The notes beneath the pieces were generated by a model. It searched no databases, was not told the DNA's origin, and was given only the letters and a program-made list of their open reading frames with translations. From positions 1 through 64,000 of the forward strand of contig NZ_CP109994.1 of the NCBI RefSeq assembly GCF_025947065.1: a stretch of DNA of 64,000 nucleotides, written 5' to 3'. A program made the position numbers and the translations under genes. The DNA is from Flavobacterium sp. N1736. GTDB lineage: Bacteria > Bacteroidota > Bacteroidia > Flavobacteriales > Flavobacteriaceae. How positions within the stretch are numbered: position 1 is the stretch's first letter; every line of letters begins with the position of its first letter. Positions 17,099 through 26,271 of this stretch are shown here, one piece after another.

Positions 17099-20000
17099 TT
17101 ATTTACTAGATGGTTGATTATTTACTCCTTTATTGGCTACACTATCCCATAATAGAACTGTACCCAATCCTCCGTTGTAAGGACTACTTAACTGTATTAC
17201 TGTCTTGCCTGTTGAAAACAAGCCTAAACCAACTCCTAACAGCCCAGCTTGTACTTTTGTTTTTAAATCTACTGGTAAAGTTAATATTGATAATTCTTGT
17301 CCCACGAATCTCCAATCTGCACCTATAGCTTTGGTGTCTCCAAAAAGTCCTCCTGCTCCTGCTGTTCCAATATTTGCATACCTCCTGTCATGTCCAATAG
17401 CAGGATATTCTGCAAGACTTGAAGGAACATAAGAGAAATCATCAGCCCCACTATATGTTTTTGGATTATTGCCTCCAGGATAAGTTAATCCTAATAGATT
17501 TTGTCCAATTGTTCTAGTATCTAAACCATTTGGAGTTAGGTTCTTTTGAATTCCATGCCAAAAATTACCAAATGACTTTTCATCTGCATAACCCTTAATT
17601 CCACCACCTTCTTGTTTATATGTAGTAACTGCAAATTCATCTGCTAATGTCGAGCCATCGCTTAATTTACCTTGACCTCCTTCTGACATCTCACCCTCAA
17701 TGAAAGTACTTTGTTGTGCAAATGTAGGAGAATTGTTCAAAGCATTATTTTCAAATCCTAAATAAGACATAAAACGCTTTATATCCTCTGCTTTATTTGT
17801 AGTATATCCACCCGCAGTAGTTTCCCATAATCCGCTTGGGTCTATAAATCTCATAGGATTATTAAAGCAATAACGATTAGGAGTTAAGTCATAAGCTAAC
17901 TCTGCCAATGGGTCAGGATTTTGCATTCTGCCAATTGCTGGGTCGTATAGTCTAAAACCATAATCGTAAACATTCAGTCCCAGCTCGTCTTGGAGCTCTT
18001 TTCCGTTGTACTTATATTTCTGTGCAGTAGCATTACCTTGGTTAGTTACAATATTAATATGGCTGCTCTGTTTTAAACCAAATGGATAATAATTGTTTTC
18101 CTCAATAATATTTAAATTTTTATTATAGCTTAAACGTACATTTCCTAAATGATCCTTATATTGGTAAATATACTCATAAACTCCTGAATTATAACGAACA
18201 TAACCTTCCGGATGCGGAAAAAATTGTAAAACATTATTTTCATATTGAAAGCCTCCTGCATATTGGGTTGTAATACTACCGGCAATTTTTTGTTGTTTTA
18301 GACCTTGTGCATCATATTTATAATCTATGCTTCCTGAACTAAAAGATATATTTGTAGGTAGATTGAGGTAATTATAAGCTACAGCTACAATTTCTTTATT
18401 ACCATCTGCTGTCATATTTCCATTAACATCATAGCCATAATCAATATTGGAACCGCTATTTCCGTTGTTAAATCCCTGAGTATTTCCTGAGCTATCTTCA
18501 ACTTTCAGTAATTTATTACCATTGTCATAAGCATATGTCAAATTATCAATAGTACCGTAATTTGGAGTATTCAAAATGGTATTTCCATTCCTGAACATTG
18601 TCATAATATTTCCATTTTTATCATATGATTGTCTTTCATTATAGCGATCTAGATTGTCTTTTGCATCTATTAAACGATTAAGCGCATCATAGCTGTAAAG
18701 ATAACTTCTTAAACTTGTATCTGTATGGGCTGTTTTCCATAGAGTCTGGCTTATGTTACCATTAAAAAAAGGAGTTCCAGCTGATGGGGTATTATAATTT
18801 ATTTTAAAAGCAAACAAAGAACTTCCTATATTATTGACATCATTGATATCTTTAAGCCATCCCCTAGCATTATAATTATAATTGACGGTTTGTACTCCGC
18901 CAACAGATTTGGTAATCAGCTGACCCAAGTTATCGTAAGTATTAGAAACAATGATTTCCTGAGGCTGATTATTTATTTTTTGTTTTTGATTCAATGTTCT
19001 TCCGATATGATCATAAGTATAAGTGTCTACTATAGTAATATCTGGAGCGTTTGTTTTTTTGTGTGTACTTGTCGTTTCAAGTATTTTGCCTGTAAAATCG
19101 AGATTACTTTTGGCAGTATTTTCTGTAGCTAAAAAATTATTTTTATTATAGGTATATATGATTCTTCCTTTTGTGTCATAATAACTTACAGTGGTAATCC
19201 AGTTGTTAGTAGCTAAAACACGTACTTTTGAACAAACTGTCATTCCTTTTGCATTAGTTATAGGAGTAATGCCGTAAGATGTAATAGCTGTGCCACCATC
19301 TAAATTGATATTAGCATAATTATCATAATAAGTAATGGTAAGCAAATCAGTTCCTGTATTTGGAAAAGCATTGTTAGAATAATTTATACTAACAGTATTA
19401 ATGTCTAATGGTGTTGTTAATCTGTTTTCAAACAAAACGACACTTCCATTGGCTAAAGTTTGTACCGCAGTACGTGAAGTTTGTGAAGAGTTTACATACT
19501 CACCAGTATATATAGGTCTGCTAAATGCATCATATTTAGTAAAAATCCATTTATTTGTAGTTTGTAAAATAGCATCTTGTGTTAAAATAGGTCTGTTCAG
19601 TTTGTCATAAACAATATATTCCCAACCTTTTCCCGGTAATTTTTTCTCAACAAGCCTATTACGGGAATCATATTTATATTGGTAACATAAGTTATCCAAA
19701 GTAGTCTGATTAGAATCTACAACAGCACTAAATGTACTTCCTGTCTGCGCGTGAAAACCGGGCATTAGCACAATTGAACTGGAAGCAATCAAATTTAGGG
19801 TACTGCCATAAGCCACTACTGCTGTTGATGTTAGACTGGCTTGCGCGCTTGAGCTAGCTATTAAATCAACAGCCTTTGGCGGAATTACAAAAGTTAAATT
19901 ACCATAAGTATCATATACATAATAAGTATCGTGAGGAGTTTCAGTTGAAGTGATCTGCCCATTACTGTCTTTATAGTCAGAAAATGCTCTTTTTAATATA

Positions 20001-20737
20001 ACGCGACCTTCTTTATCTTTAAATTCTTCTGTGGTATTGTTTTTTCCTGAAGTCCAGTTCTCATTTTTGGTAATTGTTTTATACAATTGTAAATCAGTAT
20101 AGGATCCCTGAACTTCTAAATTTGGAACTTCTTTATTTCCGTTAATAAACGATACTGCAAAACGTTTTACTATATCATTTGAACCATTTGCATTATATTC
20201 AAATTTAATGGTATGATCATTATCATTAAATTTATCTAATTTCCATGTAACTCCCGGAGCACTTTGTTCTTTAATTCTGCTAAGAGCTGATGCTTCAAAA
20301 TACTTTTCAGAAAATGGAGTTGCTTCTGAAGGGTCTATATTTTGAAAATCATCTGGATATTTTGCAGCATAAAAATAACTAAGTTCTAAAATATCACCAT
20401 AATAATCGGGTACTAAGCTAGTTTCAAAATTCAAACTGCTTGCAGGTCTAGCATAAGAAAGATAATCTCTTTTTTGCCTGCCAAAATAATCATATCCAAA
20501 CGGTGTAATAATATCTTGTTTATTTCCTCCTGACTGTTTTGCGATACGTTGCAATGGGCGTCCTAAACCGTCAAAATACGTAATTTCCTCAACTTTTTGA
20601 TCATTCGAGACATTACCCGTTACAGTCTCTACCTGAAAGCTTGTCGATTTAATAAAATTCCTTGAAGTCGTTTGAGCCAAAACCAATAATGGTAATAATA
20701 AGGCTGATAAAATATATAGCAACTTTTTCATGTCCAT
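17099..20737 (-). CDS. DUF6443/RHS-core toxin protein A with phospholipase A2-like tip
   Basis: 1212 residues; ATG at 20737 (MDMKKLLYIL), with a second ATG at 20731 equally possible. Signal peptide, then the DUF6443 block (STSFQVETVTGNVSNDQKVE, ITYFDGLGRPLQRIAKQSGG). A coathanger-like insert (IVLMPGFHAQTGSTFSAVV) lies about residues 325-345. YD repeats, the core DHLGNVRLSY, NNYYPFGLKQ, KYNGKELQDELGLNVYDYG and the boundary NNPMRFIDPSGLW follow. The 245-residue tip contains YPAIGHDRRYANIG (His codon 17390-17392) and GDTKAIGADWRFV, which match the HDxxY and later-Asp pattern of phospholipase A2-like toxin domains. Membrane protein partner directly downstream; shell gene 5 bp upstream. The toxin activity is inferred from motifs only. 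Confidence 0.85.
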   Translation of the reverse strand: MDMKKLLYILSALLLPLLVLAQTTSRNFIKSTSFQVETVTGNVSNDQKVEEITYFDGLGRPLQRIAKQSGGNKQDIITPFGYDYFGRQKRDYLSYARPASSLNFETSLVPDYYGDILELSYFYAAKYPDDFQNIDPSEATPFSEKYFEASALSRIKEQSAPGVTWKLDKFNDNDHTIKFEYNANGSNDIVKRFAVSFINGNKEVPNLEVQGSYTDLQLYKTITKNENWTSGKNNTTEEFKDKEGRVILKRAFSDYKDSNGQITSTETPHDTYYVYDTYGNLTFVIPPKAVDLIASSSAQASLTSTAVVAYGSTLNLIASSSIVLMPGFHAQTGSTFSAVVDSNQTTLDNLCYQYKYDSRNRLVEKKLPGKGWEYIVYDKLNRPILTQDAILQTTNKWIFTKYDAFSRPIYTGEYVNSSQTSRTAVQTLANGSVVLFENRLTTPLDINTVSINYSNNAFPNTGTDLLTITYYDNYANINLDGGTAITSYGITPITNAKGMTVCSKVRVLATNNWITTVSYYDTKGRIIYTYNKNNFLATENTAKSNLDFTGKILETTSTHKKTNAPDITIVDTYTYDHIGRTLNQKQKINNQPQEIIVSNTYDNLGQLITKSVGGVQTVNYNYNARGWLKDINDVNNIGSSLFAFKINYNTPSAGTPFFNGNISQTLWKTAHTDTSLRSYLYSYDALNRLIDAKDNLDRYNERQSYDKNGNIMTMFRNGNTILNTPNYGTIDNLTYAYDNGNKLLKVEDSSGNTQGFNNGNSGSNIDYGYDVNGNMTADGNKEIVAVAYNYLNLPTNISFSSGSIDYKYDAQGLKQQKIAGSITTQYAGGFQYENNVLQFFPHPEGYVRYNSGVYEYIYQYKDHLGNVRLSYNKNLNIIEENNYYPFGLKQSSHINIVTNQGNATAQKYKYNGKELQDELGLNVYDYGFRLYDPAIGRMQNPDPLAELAYDLTPNRYCFNNPMRFIDPSGLWETTAGGYTTNKAEDIKRFMSYLGFENNALNNSPTFAQQSTFIEGEMSEGGQGKLSDGSTLADEFAVTTYKQEGGGIKGYADEKSFGNFWHGIQKNLTPNGLDTRTIGQNLLGLTYPGGNNPKTYSGADDFSYVPSSLAEYPAIGHDRRYANIGTAGAGGLFGDTKAIGADWRFVGQELSILTLPVDLKTKVQAGLLGVGLGLFSTGKTVIQLSSPYNGGLGTVLLWDSVANKGVNNQPSSK

Positions 20738-20742
20738 TGGTT

Positions 20743-23700
20743 TTATTGTTTGTAATTATACTCGTTCTGGCTTAATATATGGCCTGTTGCATCAACTACT
20801 TGCTTTAATCTACTGAAGTTATCATACTGATAAAACATGGTATAACCTTTTGTGTCTGTTATGCTTGTTATACCTATCAAAGGATCATAAGTATAAGTAG
20901 TTACCATCGCATTTGGTGCCGCATTCCGTAAATTAGTCAAAGCAGTTCGTAAAGTATCTTCTAACGCTGGAGAACTATCAGTATTAGATGCGTCTATCGT
21001 AGCAGAAATAATACTTTGAATATTTAAAGCGTCAGCAGCAGTAAAATTTTCCAGTTTTGCTATAGGATATTGTTCATTATAACCCCACACATAATAAGTC
21101 GACGGACCATCAGTATAGTTTGATTCCAGTAACTTGCCCTTTGCCGTATAACTGTTAAAATTCATAACAGGCTTATAAAAAGAGCTGTAATTTGTTTCAG
21201 AAGCAGGAGAATTAAATTCAGTTTTAGAAATTGTTCTCGGCAAATAAAATCCTGAACTATTGAAATAATCTGTTTTTGTACCTTGCGTAACGATGTTGTT
21301 TTTTAAAATAATACTTTCGATTGGTATTCCAATCATATTTTTGTTTACCATAGTTAAACTTGTAGGGTCGGTAAAATCAAAAGCATACTTGAGTTTTTCA
21401 GTTATCTGAATATTATCATTGTTATATGAAGTAGACTGTAATAAATCTTTTGAATTATAACTGTAATTCGTCTCTGAAACTATACTTTTTCTATCATTAG
21501 TCATTAATGTATTTAATAATTTTGTTTTTAATGGCCATTCCACTATGTAATAATATTGTAAAATTTTTCTGCCCGTTTCAGCATCTCCTGAAGTAGGATC
21601 TGGAGTTCCCTTATCCTTAAAGGCTTTTATAATACTACTGCTAGTAGATGTATAATCCAATTCCTCTTTTTCTACTAAGATATTTGCACTACCACCATAT
21701 GTTGCAAATTTTTCAACAGATTTAGGTAATCCATTTCTGTAATTGATAAAACGAGGAGAATCTGGAAATCTATCGTCAAAAAAATCAGACTCCGTATCAT
21801 TGTAAAATGTATATCTTGTAGTAGAAGTATCATCTTCTTCATCTAATATATATTCTTCTACCCAATCATAACCAACAAAATTTCCATGATTAAATGAAGA
21901 CAATGGAGTTTTGGATTCAGAAACTTGTGTACAATAAGCACCATCAATATAAATAGTTTCTGGTACTCCATACCTTTTAAGAGTATGATATAATACAGGT
22001 TCTACCAACATATTCCCGACCGGGTATGTGAACCTTCTAATTTTTGCATCCGTTTTTATTTCGCTTATTCTTATTCCGCCAGTTTTATATGGACCAATAG
22101 GAGTTCCTGGAGATGGCAAGGTAAATATATCCTGATATAATAATCTCCAAAATGCCAGTACATCCCTTGGGGGCGTATATGCTGTAAATTCATATATGCC
22201 TGAATCTACAGTAAATTCTTTATCATTCAATGTTATTTCATTTCCTTGAGCCTGCGGACCAGAACCAAAAACATATGGACATTCATAAGTAAAAAGTGTA
22301 CTAGATGAGGGACTTATTTTTCTTAACCTGCCAAGAGGATTACCTGCAATGCTGTGATAATTGTAAGTTGGATCCATTAAACCAGTCGAATTTTCTAAAC
22401 TACCGGTTATTTTTAATGTAGTTGGAGTATTAATTTGAAACGTATATACTTGAGAAGGAGGTATATCTTCATATGGATTTACACTATAATAATTATAAAC
22501 AGGTAAATCTTTGATGATACTATTACTTGCAGATAGCGTTTCATAAGTGTGCGTTTCAAAATATGGGGAACTAATTGTATTTTGTTCATATTTAAACTCT
22601 GCAGCACCTCCGGTTGGATAGTTGATTTTTTTTAATGTTCCTATTATCGTTTTATCAAAATTAGCATCCTTTTTTACACCAGAGTAATTCACATTATTAA
22701 GTTTTAATCCTATATAATAATTTTCTCCATATGTTCTTCCATTTTGAAATCCCCAATAATCAACATTTTTAGAATTTTTGGGAGGAAAATCACCTTGATA
22801 ATATTCAAAGTTATATCCATTATTCAAAGGTATATTTGCATAATATGCTGTATTATATCCGTTTGTTGATGGAGTAGTTGAAGTATATTCAGTAAGTTTA
22901 TTTAATTTCAGCCTTTTAAAAACATGAGTGTATAGAGAATTTTCTGCATAATCATTATTAAAATAACTATAATCAAATTTGTAACATTTTATTAAAGTAT
23001 TAGTGCTATTATATATACAAACTGCATCTAATTTCTCGCTATCACCTTTTATATCATATCTCGAAGAAGTAGTAAAATCAATACGTCCAAAATCACCTTC
23101 GATTTTCTTTAAACGTAAAGCAGTATTAACTATTTTTGATTTATAATAATATAGATAACTAGAATGATTACGTAAATAGTTTTCACAAGATTCCTGTACT
23201 GGAAGATTTTGTGTTTCTACATCATAAGTAAAGTTAATTTCTTTGCCATGGTTTGTAATTATTTTAGTCAAACACCAGCTTGTTATCATTGGATAAGGGC
23301 TTTGAGGTCCTGATACGATACCAGTATCGTCTTCCCTGTCGAAAGCTACAAAACTCATTGTTTCATTATCGTATACGGGGTTAGCTACTGTATGTATGTT
23401 TTTATTTAGGAATCCGGTTTGTGAATAATTTTTGGTAATCTCCCATCTATTATAAAAATATTGATTTCCTTGAGCATCTGTAATTTTAAATGCAATTGTA
23501 TTTGTACCAACAGCGTTTTTAACTACTTCTATTTTTAAATTATGAGATTTATCAAATAAAACGGCTCCCCTCGATTTATCTAATATAAATTTACCGTTCA
23601 TACCAGGTAAATTATAATAAAAAATATCTGGTTCAGAATCGTAAATTAAACGATATCCAGAAGAAGCCTGCCATGGACTGATAATTGGAGGATCAAAATG

Positions 23701-24120
23701 TGTTTGTAGTATTGAGTTTTGTTCAGGGGCATCATAGTATCCCATTGATATAGGGACGTAATTAGGGTCTGGTTGGGTAATCAAAAAATCATCTGTGCAA
23801 TTTACACTTCTTGAAATTCTGCTTCCTACATCAAGCGACCAGCCTAAACCAACCCATGTAGCTTCTTGATCTACCCTAATTCCCGATGCATGATAGGTCA
23901 GGTTAATAGGCAGCTTAAAATCATCTACGTCTATTTCGTAGAGGGGTATATTAGTGCTAGGCGTTCCGGTATAATAAGATACAGGGTAATCTGCATATTT
24001 TGCAAGTTCAGCCGCATTTGGAGTCATTGGAACGACATGTGGATAAGCAATGTCTTGATTTTGAGAATAGGAATTTATTATGGAAATGATTGAAATAAAT
24101 AAGATTACAATTTTCTTCAT
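20743..24120 (-). CDS. Large secreted SpvB/YD-repeat protein A, first gene of RHS pair A
   Basis: 1125 residues with a signal peptide (KKIVILFISIISIINSYS). Residues about 50-100 carry the shell entry motif (TPSTNIPLYEIDVDDFKLPI, YHASGIRVDQEATWVGLGWS, LDVGSRISRSV). The beta-rich body ends with YYVWGYNEQYPIAKLENF and YTYDPLIGITSITDTKGYTM, closing with YQYDNFSRLKQVVDATGHIL. Protein B at 8841-13451 is the paralogue but has an extra C-terminal extension. The next gene starts 5 bp after the stop, so the two form one unit, as TcB/TcC-like halves of an RHS shell would. Upstream, a 225-bp gap separates it from the pseudopilus genes. Confidence 0.86.
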   Translation of the reverse strand: MKKIVILFISIISIINSYSQNQDIAYPHVVPMTPNAAELAKYADYPVSYYTGTPSTNIPLYEIDVDDFKLPINLTYHASGIRVDQEATWVGLGWSLDVGSRISRSVNCTDDFLITQPDPNYVPISMGYYDAPEQNSILQTHFDPPIISPWQASSGYRLIYDSEPDIFYYNLPGMNGKFILDKSRGAVLFDKSHNLKIEVVKNAVGTNTIAFKITDAQGNQYFYNRWEITKNYSQTGFLNKNIHTVANPVYDNETMSFVAFDREDDTGIVSGPQSPYPMITSWCLTKIITNHGKEINFTYDVETQNLPVQESCENYLRNHSSYLYYYKSKIVNTALRLKKIEGDFGRIDFTTSSRYDIKGDSEKLDAVCIYNSTNTLIKCYKFDYSYFNNDYAENSLYTHVFKRLKLNKLTEYTSTTPSTNGYNTAYYANIPLNNGYNFEYYQGDFPPKNSKNVDYWGFQNGRTYGENYYIGLKLNNVNYSGVKKDANFDKTIIGTLKKINYPTGGAAEFKYEQNTISSPYFETHTYETLSASNSIIKDLPVYNYYSVNPYEDIPPSQVYTFQINTPTTLKITGSLENSTGLMDPTYNYHSIAGNPLGRLRKISPSSSTLFTYECPYVFGSGPQAQGNEITLNDKEFTVDSGIYEFTAYTPPRDVLAFWRLLYQDIFTLPSPGTPIGPYKTGGIRISEIKTDAKIRRFTYPVGNMLVEPVLYHTLKRYGVPETIYIDGAYCTQVSESKTPLSSFNHGNFVGYDWVEEYILDEEDDTSTTRYTFYNDTESDFFDDRFPDSPRFINYRNGLPKSVEKFATYGGSANILVEKEELDYTSTSSSIIKAFKDKGTPDPTSGDAETGRKILQYYYIVEWPLKTKLLNTLMTNDRKSIVSETNYSYNSKDLLQSTSYNNDNIQITEKLKYAFDFTDPTSLTMVNKNMIGIPIESIILKNNIVTQGTKTDYFNSSGFYLPRTISKTEFNSPASETNYSSFYKPVMNFNSYTAKGKLLESNYTDGPSTYYVWGYNEQYPIAKLENFTAADALNIQSIISATIDASNTDSSPALEDTLRTALTNLRNAAPNAMVTTYTYDPLIGITSITDTKGYTMFYQYDNFSRLKQVVDATGHILSQNEYNYKQ

Positions 24121-24345
24121 AATTTAATTTGAAATATTTATTAATAATGAGGTTTGGTTTGAAATTTGAAAATGTTTAAGATATAGCTTTGGTACAATAG
24201 ATTCTGATAATAAAATTTAATGAATAATTTTGTGACGAAACAAGTTTAGGTAATAAAATCCAAATTACAACTATAACGATTGAAAAATATATTAACACAA
24301 TAAATCTTACTTGTCAATAAGTCTTTTATTAAATATTATTTTTGT

Positions 24346-25482
24346 TTATGCAATAGCACTACTAAGTTGAAACATAGGTAAATACATCGCAACCAATAAA
24401 ACAGCAACCAAAACCCCAACAAAAAGAATAATGAAAGGCTCTAAAACCGTAGTCATAATTTTAGATTGCTGTACAACTTCCTGATTGTATTGTTCACTGA
24501 GCTGTTTGAAAACATATTCGGTTTGGTTGGTTTCCTCGGCTACTTTTACAAGCGATATGATTCTGTTATCAAAAAGAGAATTGTTTTTCAAGCTTGCGCT
24601 CAGGCTGTTTCCTTTTAATATACTTTCTTCCACTTTTTCTAAAGCATCTTGAAGGGGAACAAAACGTATCATTTTTTTAACCATTTGAATACTATTTAAA
24701 AGCGGCACTTTTGCCGTTGTTAATAAAGTAACTGCTTGTGTAAATTGTGCTAAATATACTTTTGTCATAAAAGGACCAATCACGGGAATTTTGATTAAAA
24801 AATAATGCAGTGTTTTTTTGTATTTGGCATTGTCCTTAAAAAATTGAGTTGAGAAAACAAAAAGCACAATTGCAATCAAAAAATAAACACCGTATGTTTT
24901 AGTTAAACCCGAAAGTTTGACGATTATTTGAGTCAGAAAAGGCAATTCCATATTGTTTTGTTTGAAAATCCCCTCAAACATCGGCACAACATAACTTAAC
25001 ATAAAAACAACAACCAAAACAGCTGTACTTAATACGATAGAAGGGTAGGTAAGAGCAGCAATTATAATACGTTTTTGTTCATTTTTGCGTTCAAAAAAAT
25101 GACCAAGTTCCTGACATACTTGTGCTGTTGTTCCTGTTTCTTCACCAATTTGAATAGAATAATATTCGTATTCCGTAAATAATTTTGAGGTTTGTAAAGC
25201 ATCTGAAAATGGTTTTCCATTTACAACATCGTTCAATATTGACTGAATTAGCTCTTTATCAGCATTCTTTTTTAGTGATTCAGCAATTAGAGATAATCCT
25301 TCTTTAAAACTAACTCCCGCTTTTAACAGAACCGATAATTCCTGATAAAAAGCTTGTTTCTTTTTATTGTTAAAACTGTCGCCAAAAAGAGTGATTTCCT
25401 TTTTCAACAGGCTTTCTATACTACTCGAATTGTTAGACTGAATAGTTTTTTTGTTTGGGGTATTTTCTATTTTAAAGGCCAT
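24346..25482 (-). CDS. GspF/PilC-like inner-membrane platform protein
   Basis: 378 residues, close to the usual size of type II secretion F proteins. Two T2SSF domains are seen: residues about 45-170 (FYQELSVLLKAGVSFKEGLS, then IGEETG) and about 245-370 (FTQAVTLLTTAKVPLLNSIQ, then LVKVAEETN). Three membrane segments lie near 140-170, 195-215 and 345-372. In type II secretion and type IV pili this protein anchors pseudopilin assembly. No GspE ATPase, secretin or prepilin peptidase gene is nearby; these must be elsewhere if the system works. Its start overlaps the gene before it by 11 bp. Last gene of the fibre/pseudopilus run. Confidence 0.9.
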   Translation of the reverse strand: MAFKIENTPNKKTIQSNNSSSIESLLKKEITLFGDSFNNKKKQAFYQELSVLLKAGVSFKEGLSLIAESLKKNADKELIQSILNDVVNGKPFSDALQTSKLFTEYEYYSIQIGEETGTTAQVCQELGHFFERKNEQKRIIIAALTYPSIVLSTAVLVVVFMLSYVVPMFEGIFKQNNMELPFLTQIIVKLSGLTKTYGVYFLIAIVLFVFSTQFFKDNAKYKKTLHYFLIKIPVIGPFMTKVYLAQFTQAVTLLTTAKVPLLNSIQMVKKMIRFVPLQDALEKVEESILKGNSLSASLKNNSLFDNRIISLVKVAEETNQTEYVFKQLSEQYNQEVVQQSKIMTTVLEPFIILFVGVLVAVLLVAMYLPMFQLSSAIA

Positions 25483-25945
25483 CCTGATTCATAAAAAAGG
25501 TTACATCATTTTTTTTCGAAACAAATATTTCATAGTCTGGCAGAGTAGTGTTAGCCAACAAACTTAATGCGTCGATGCATCCGTTATTAATTTCTTTTCC
25601 TCGAAAAAAGACTTTGCCGGGGATAATTTTTAATTTAATAGTGTCTAGGTTTCTCATGGTAAATTCTTCTTTAAATGAGTACGTTACAGTATCTATTTCA
25701 GAAGTCATTATTAAAATTTGTTTTTGATTGTCATACAGTATAGTGTGCGGTTCGTTGAAATCCTGCCATAGTTTTTGTTCAAAAAGAGCAAGTGTGCTTG
25801 TTTTATCAAAATTTGTCTGAATTGCATGAATTTGTTTTTGCACAATACGCAAAACACTAAATGCCATACCAACTACAATAGCAGTTATAATCATAACAAC
25901 TAATAATTCGGCCAGAGTAAATGATTTTAATTTTTTTGTTGCCAT
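25472..25945 (-). CDS. Pseudopilin with prepilin-type N-terminus
   Basis: 157 residues. The N-terminus KKLKSFTLAELLVVMIITAI is a class III prepilin leader: short basic leader, FTLAE with Glu at +5, then one membrane helix. The -1 residue is Ser instead of the canonical Gly. The body is a small beta-rich domain (FEQKLWQDFNEPHTILYDNQ). Resembles minor pseudopilins of the GspH/J type. Overlaps its neighbours on both sides (19 bp and 11 bp), which indicates one operon with the GspF-like gene. Confidence 0.82.
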   Translation of the reverse strand: MATKKLKSFTLAELLVVMIITAIVVGMAFSVLRIVQKQIHAIQTNFDKTSTLALFEQKLWQDFNEPHTILYDNQKQILIMTSEIDTVTYSFKEEFTMRNLDTIKLKIIPGKVFFRGKEINNGCIDALSLLANTTLPDYEIFVSKKNDVTFFMNQDGL

Positions 25946-26271
25946 ATTGTTTGCTGCTTTGAAATTTCTTTTTTAGAAATATTATTTATAGCCGAAATAG
26001 AAATTATTTTTTTTGCAGATACAGTTTCTAATTCAATACTAATATCCCAGTCTTTATAATTTTCCTGATATGGTAATTTTATAATCCCATTCTCAATTTC
26101 ATATTCAATTTCATTGATTCTGGTTTCTATAGCATGCGTGTTTTTAGAGAAAGTATTTAAAACCAGATTATTAAGCACCAAACTTGCAATTACAAATATG
26201 ATTACGATTAAAACTGTTGCAACCAAAGCTTCAATTAATGTTGCCGACTTTATCTTTTTTAGTATAACCAT
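25927..26271 (-). CDS. Minor pseudopilin with non-canonical cleavage site
   Basis: 114 residues. KKIKSATLIEALVATVLIVI has the spacing of a prepilin leader (Glu at +5 after Ser-Ala), but with Ala in place of Phe at +1 and Ser at -1. A membrane helix follows, then a short domain rich in Ile/Glu (IETRINEIEYEIENGIIKLP). GspI-like in size and order. Overlaps the gene upstream by 13 bp and downstream by 19 bp. Confidence 0.78.
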   Translation of the reverse strand: MVILKKIKSATLIEALVATVLIVIIFVIASLVLNNLVLNTFSKNTHAIETRINEIEYEIENGIIKLPYQENYKDWDISIELETVSAKKIISISAINNISKKEISKQQTIWQQKN

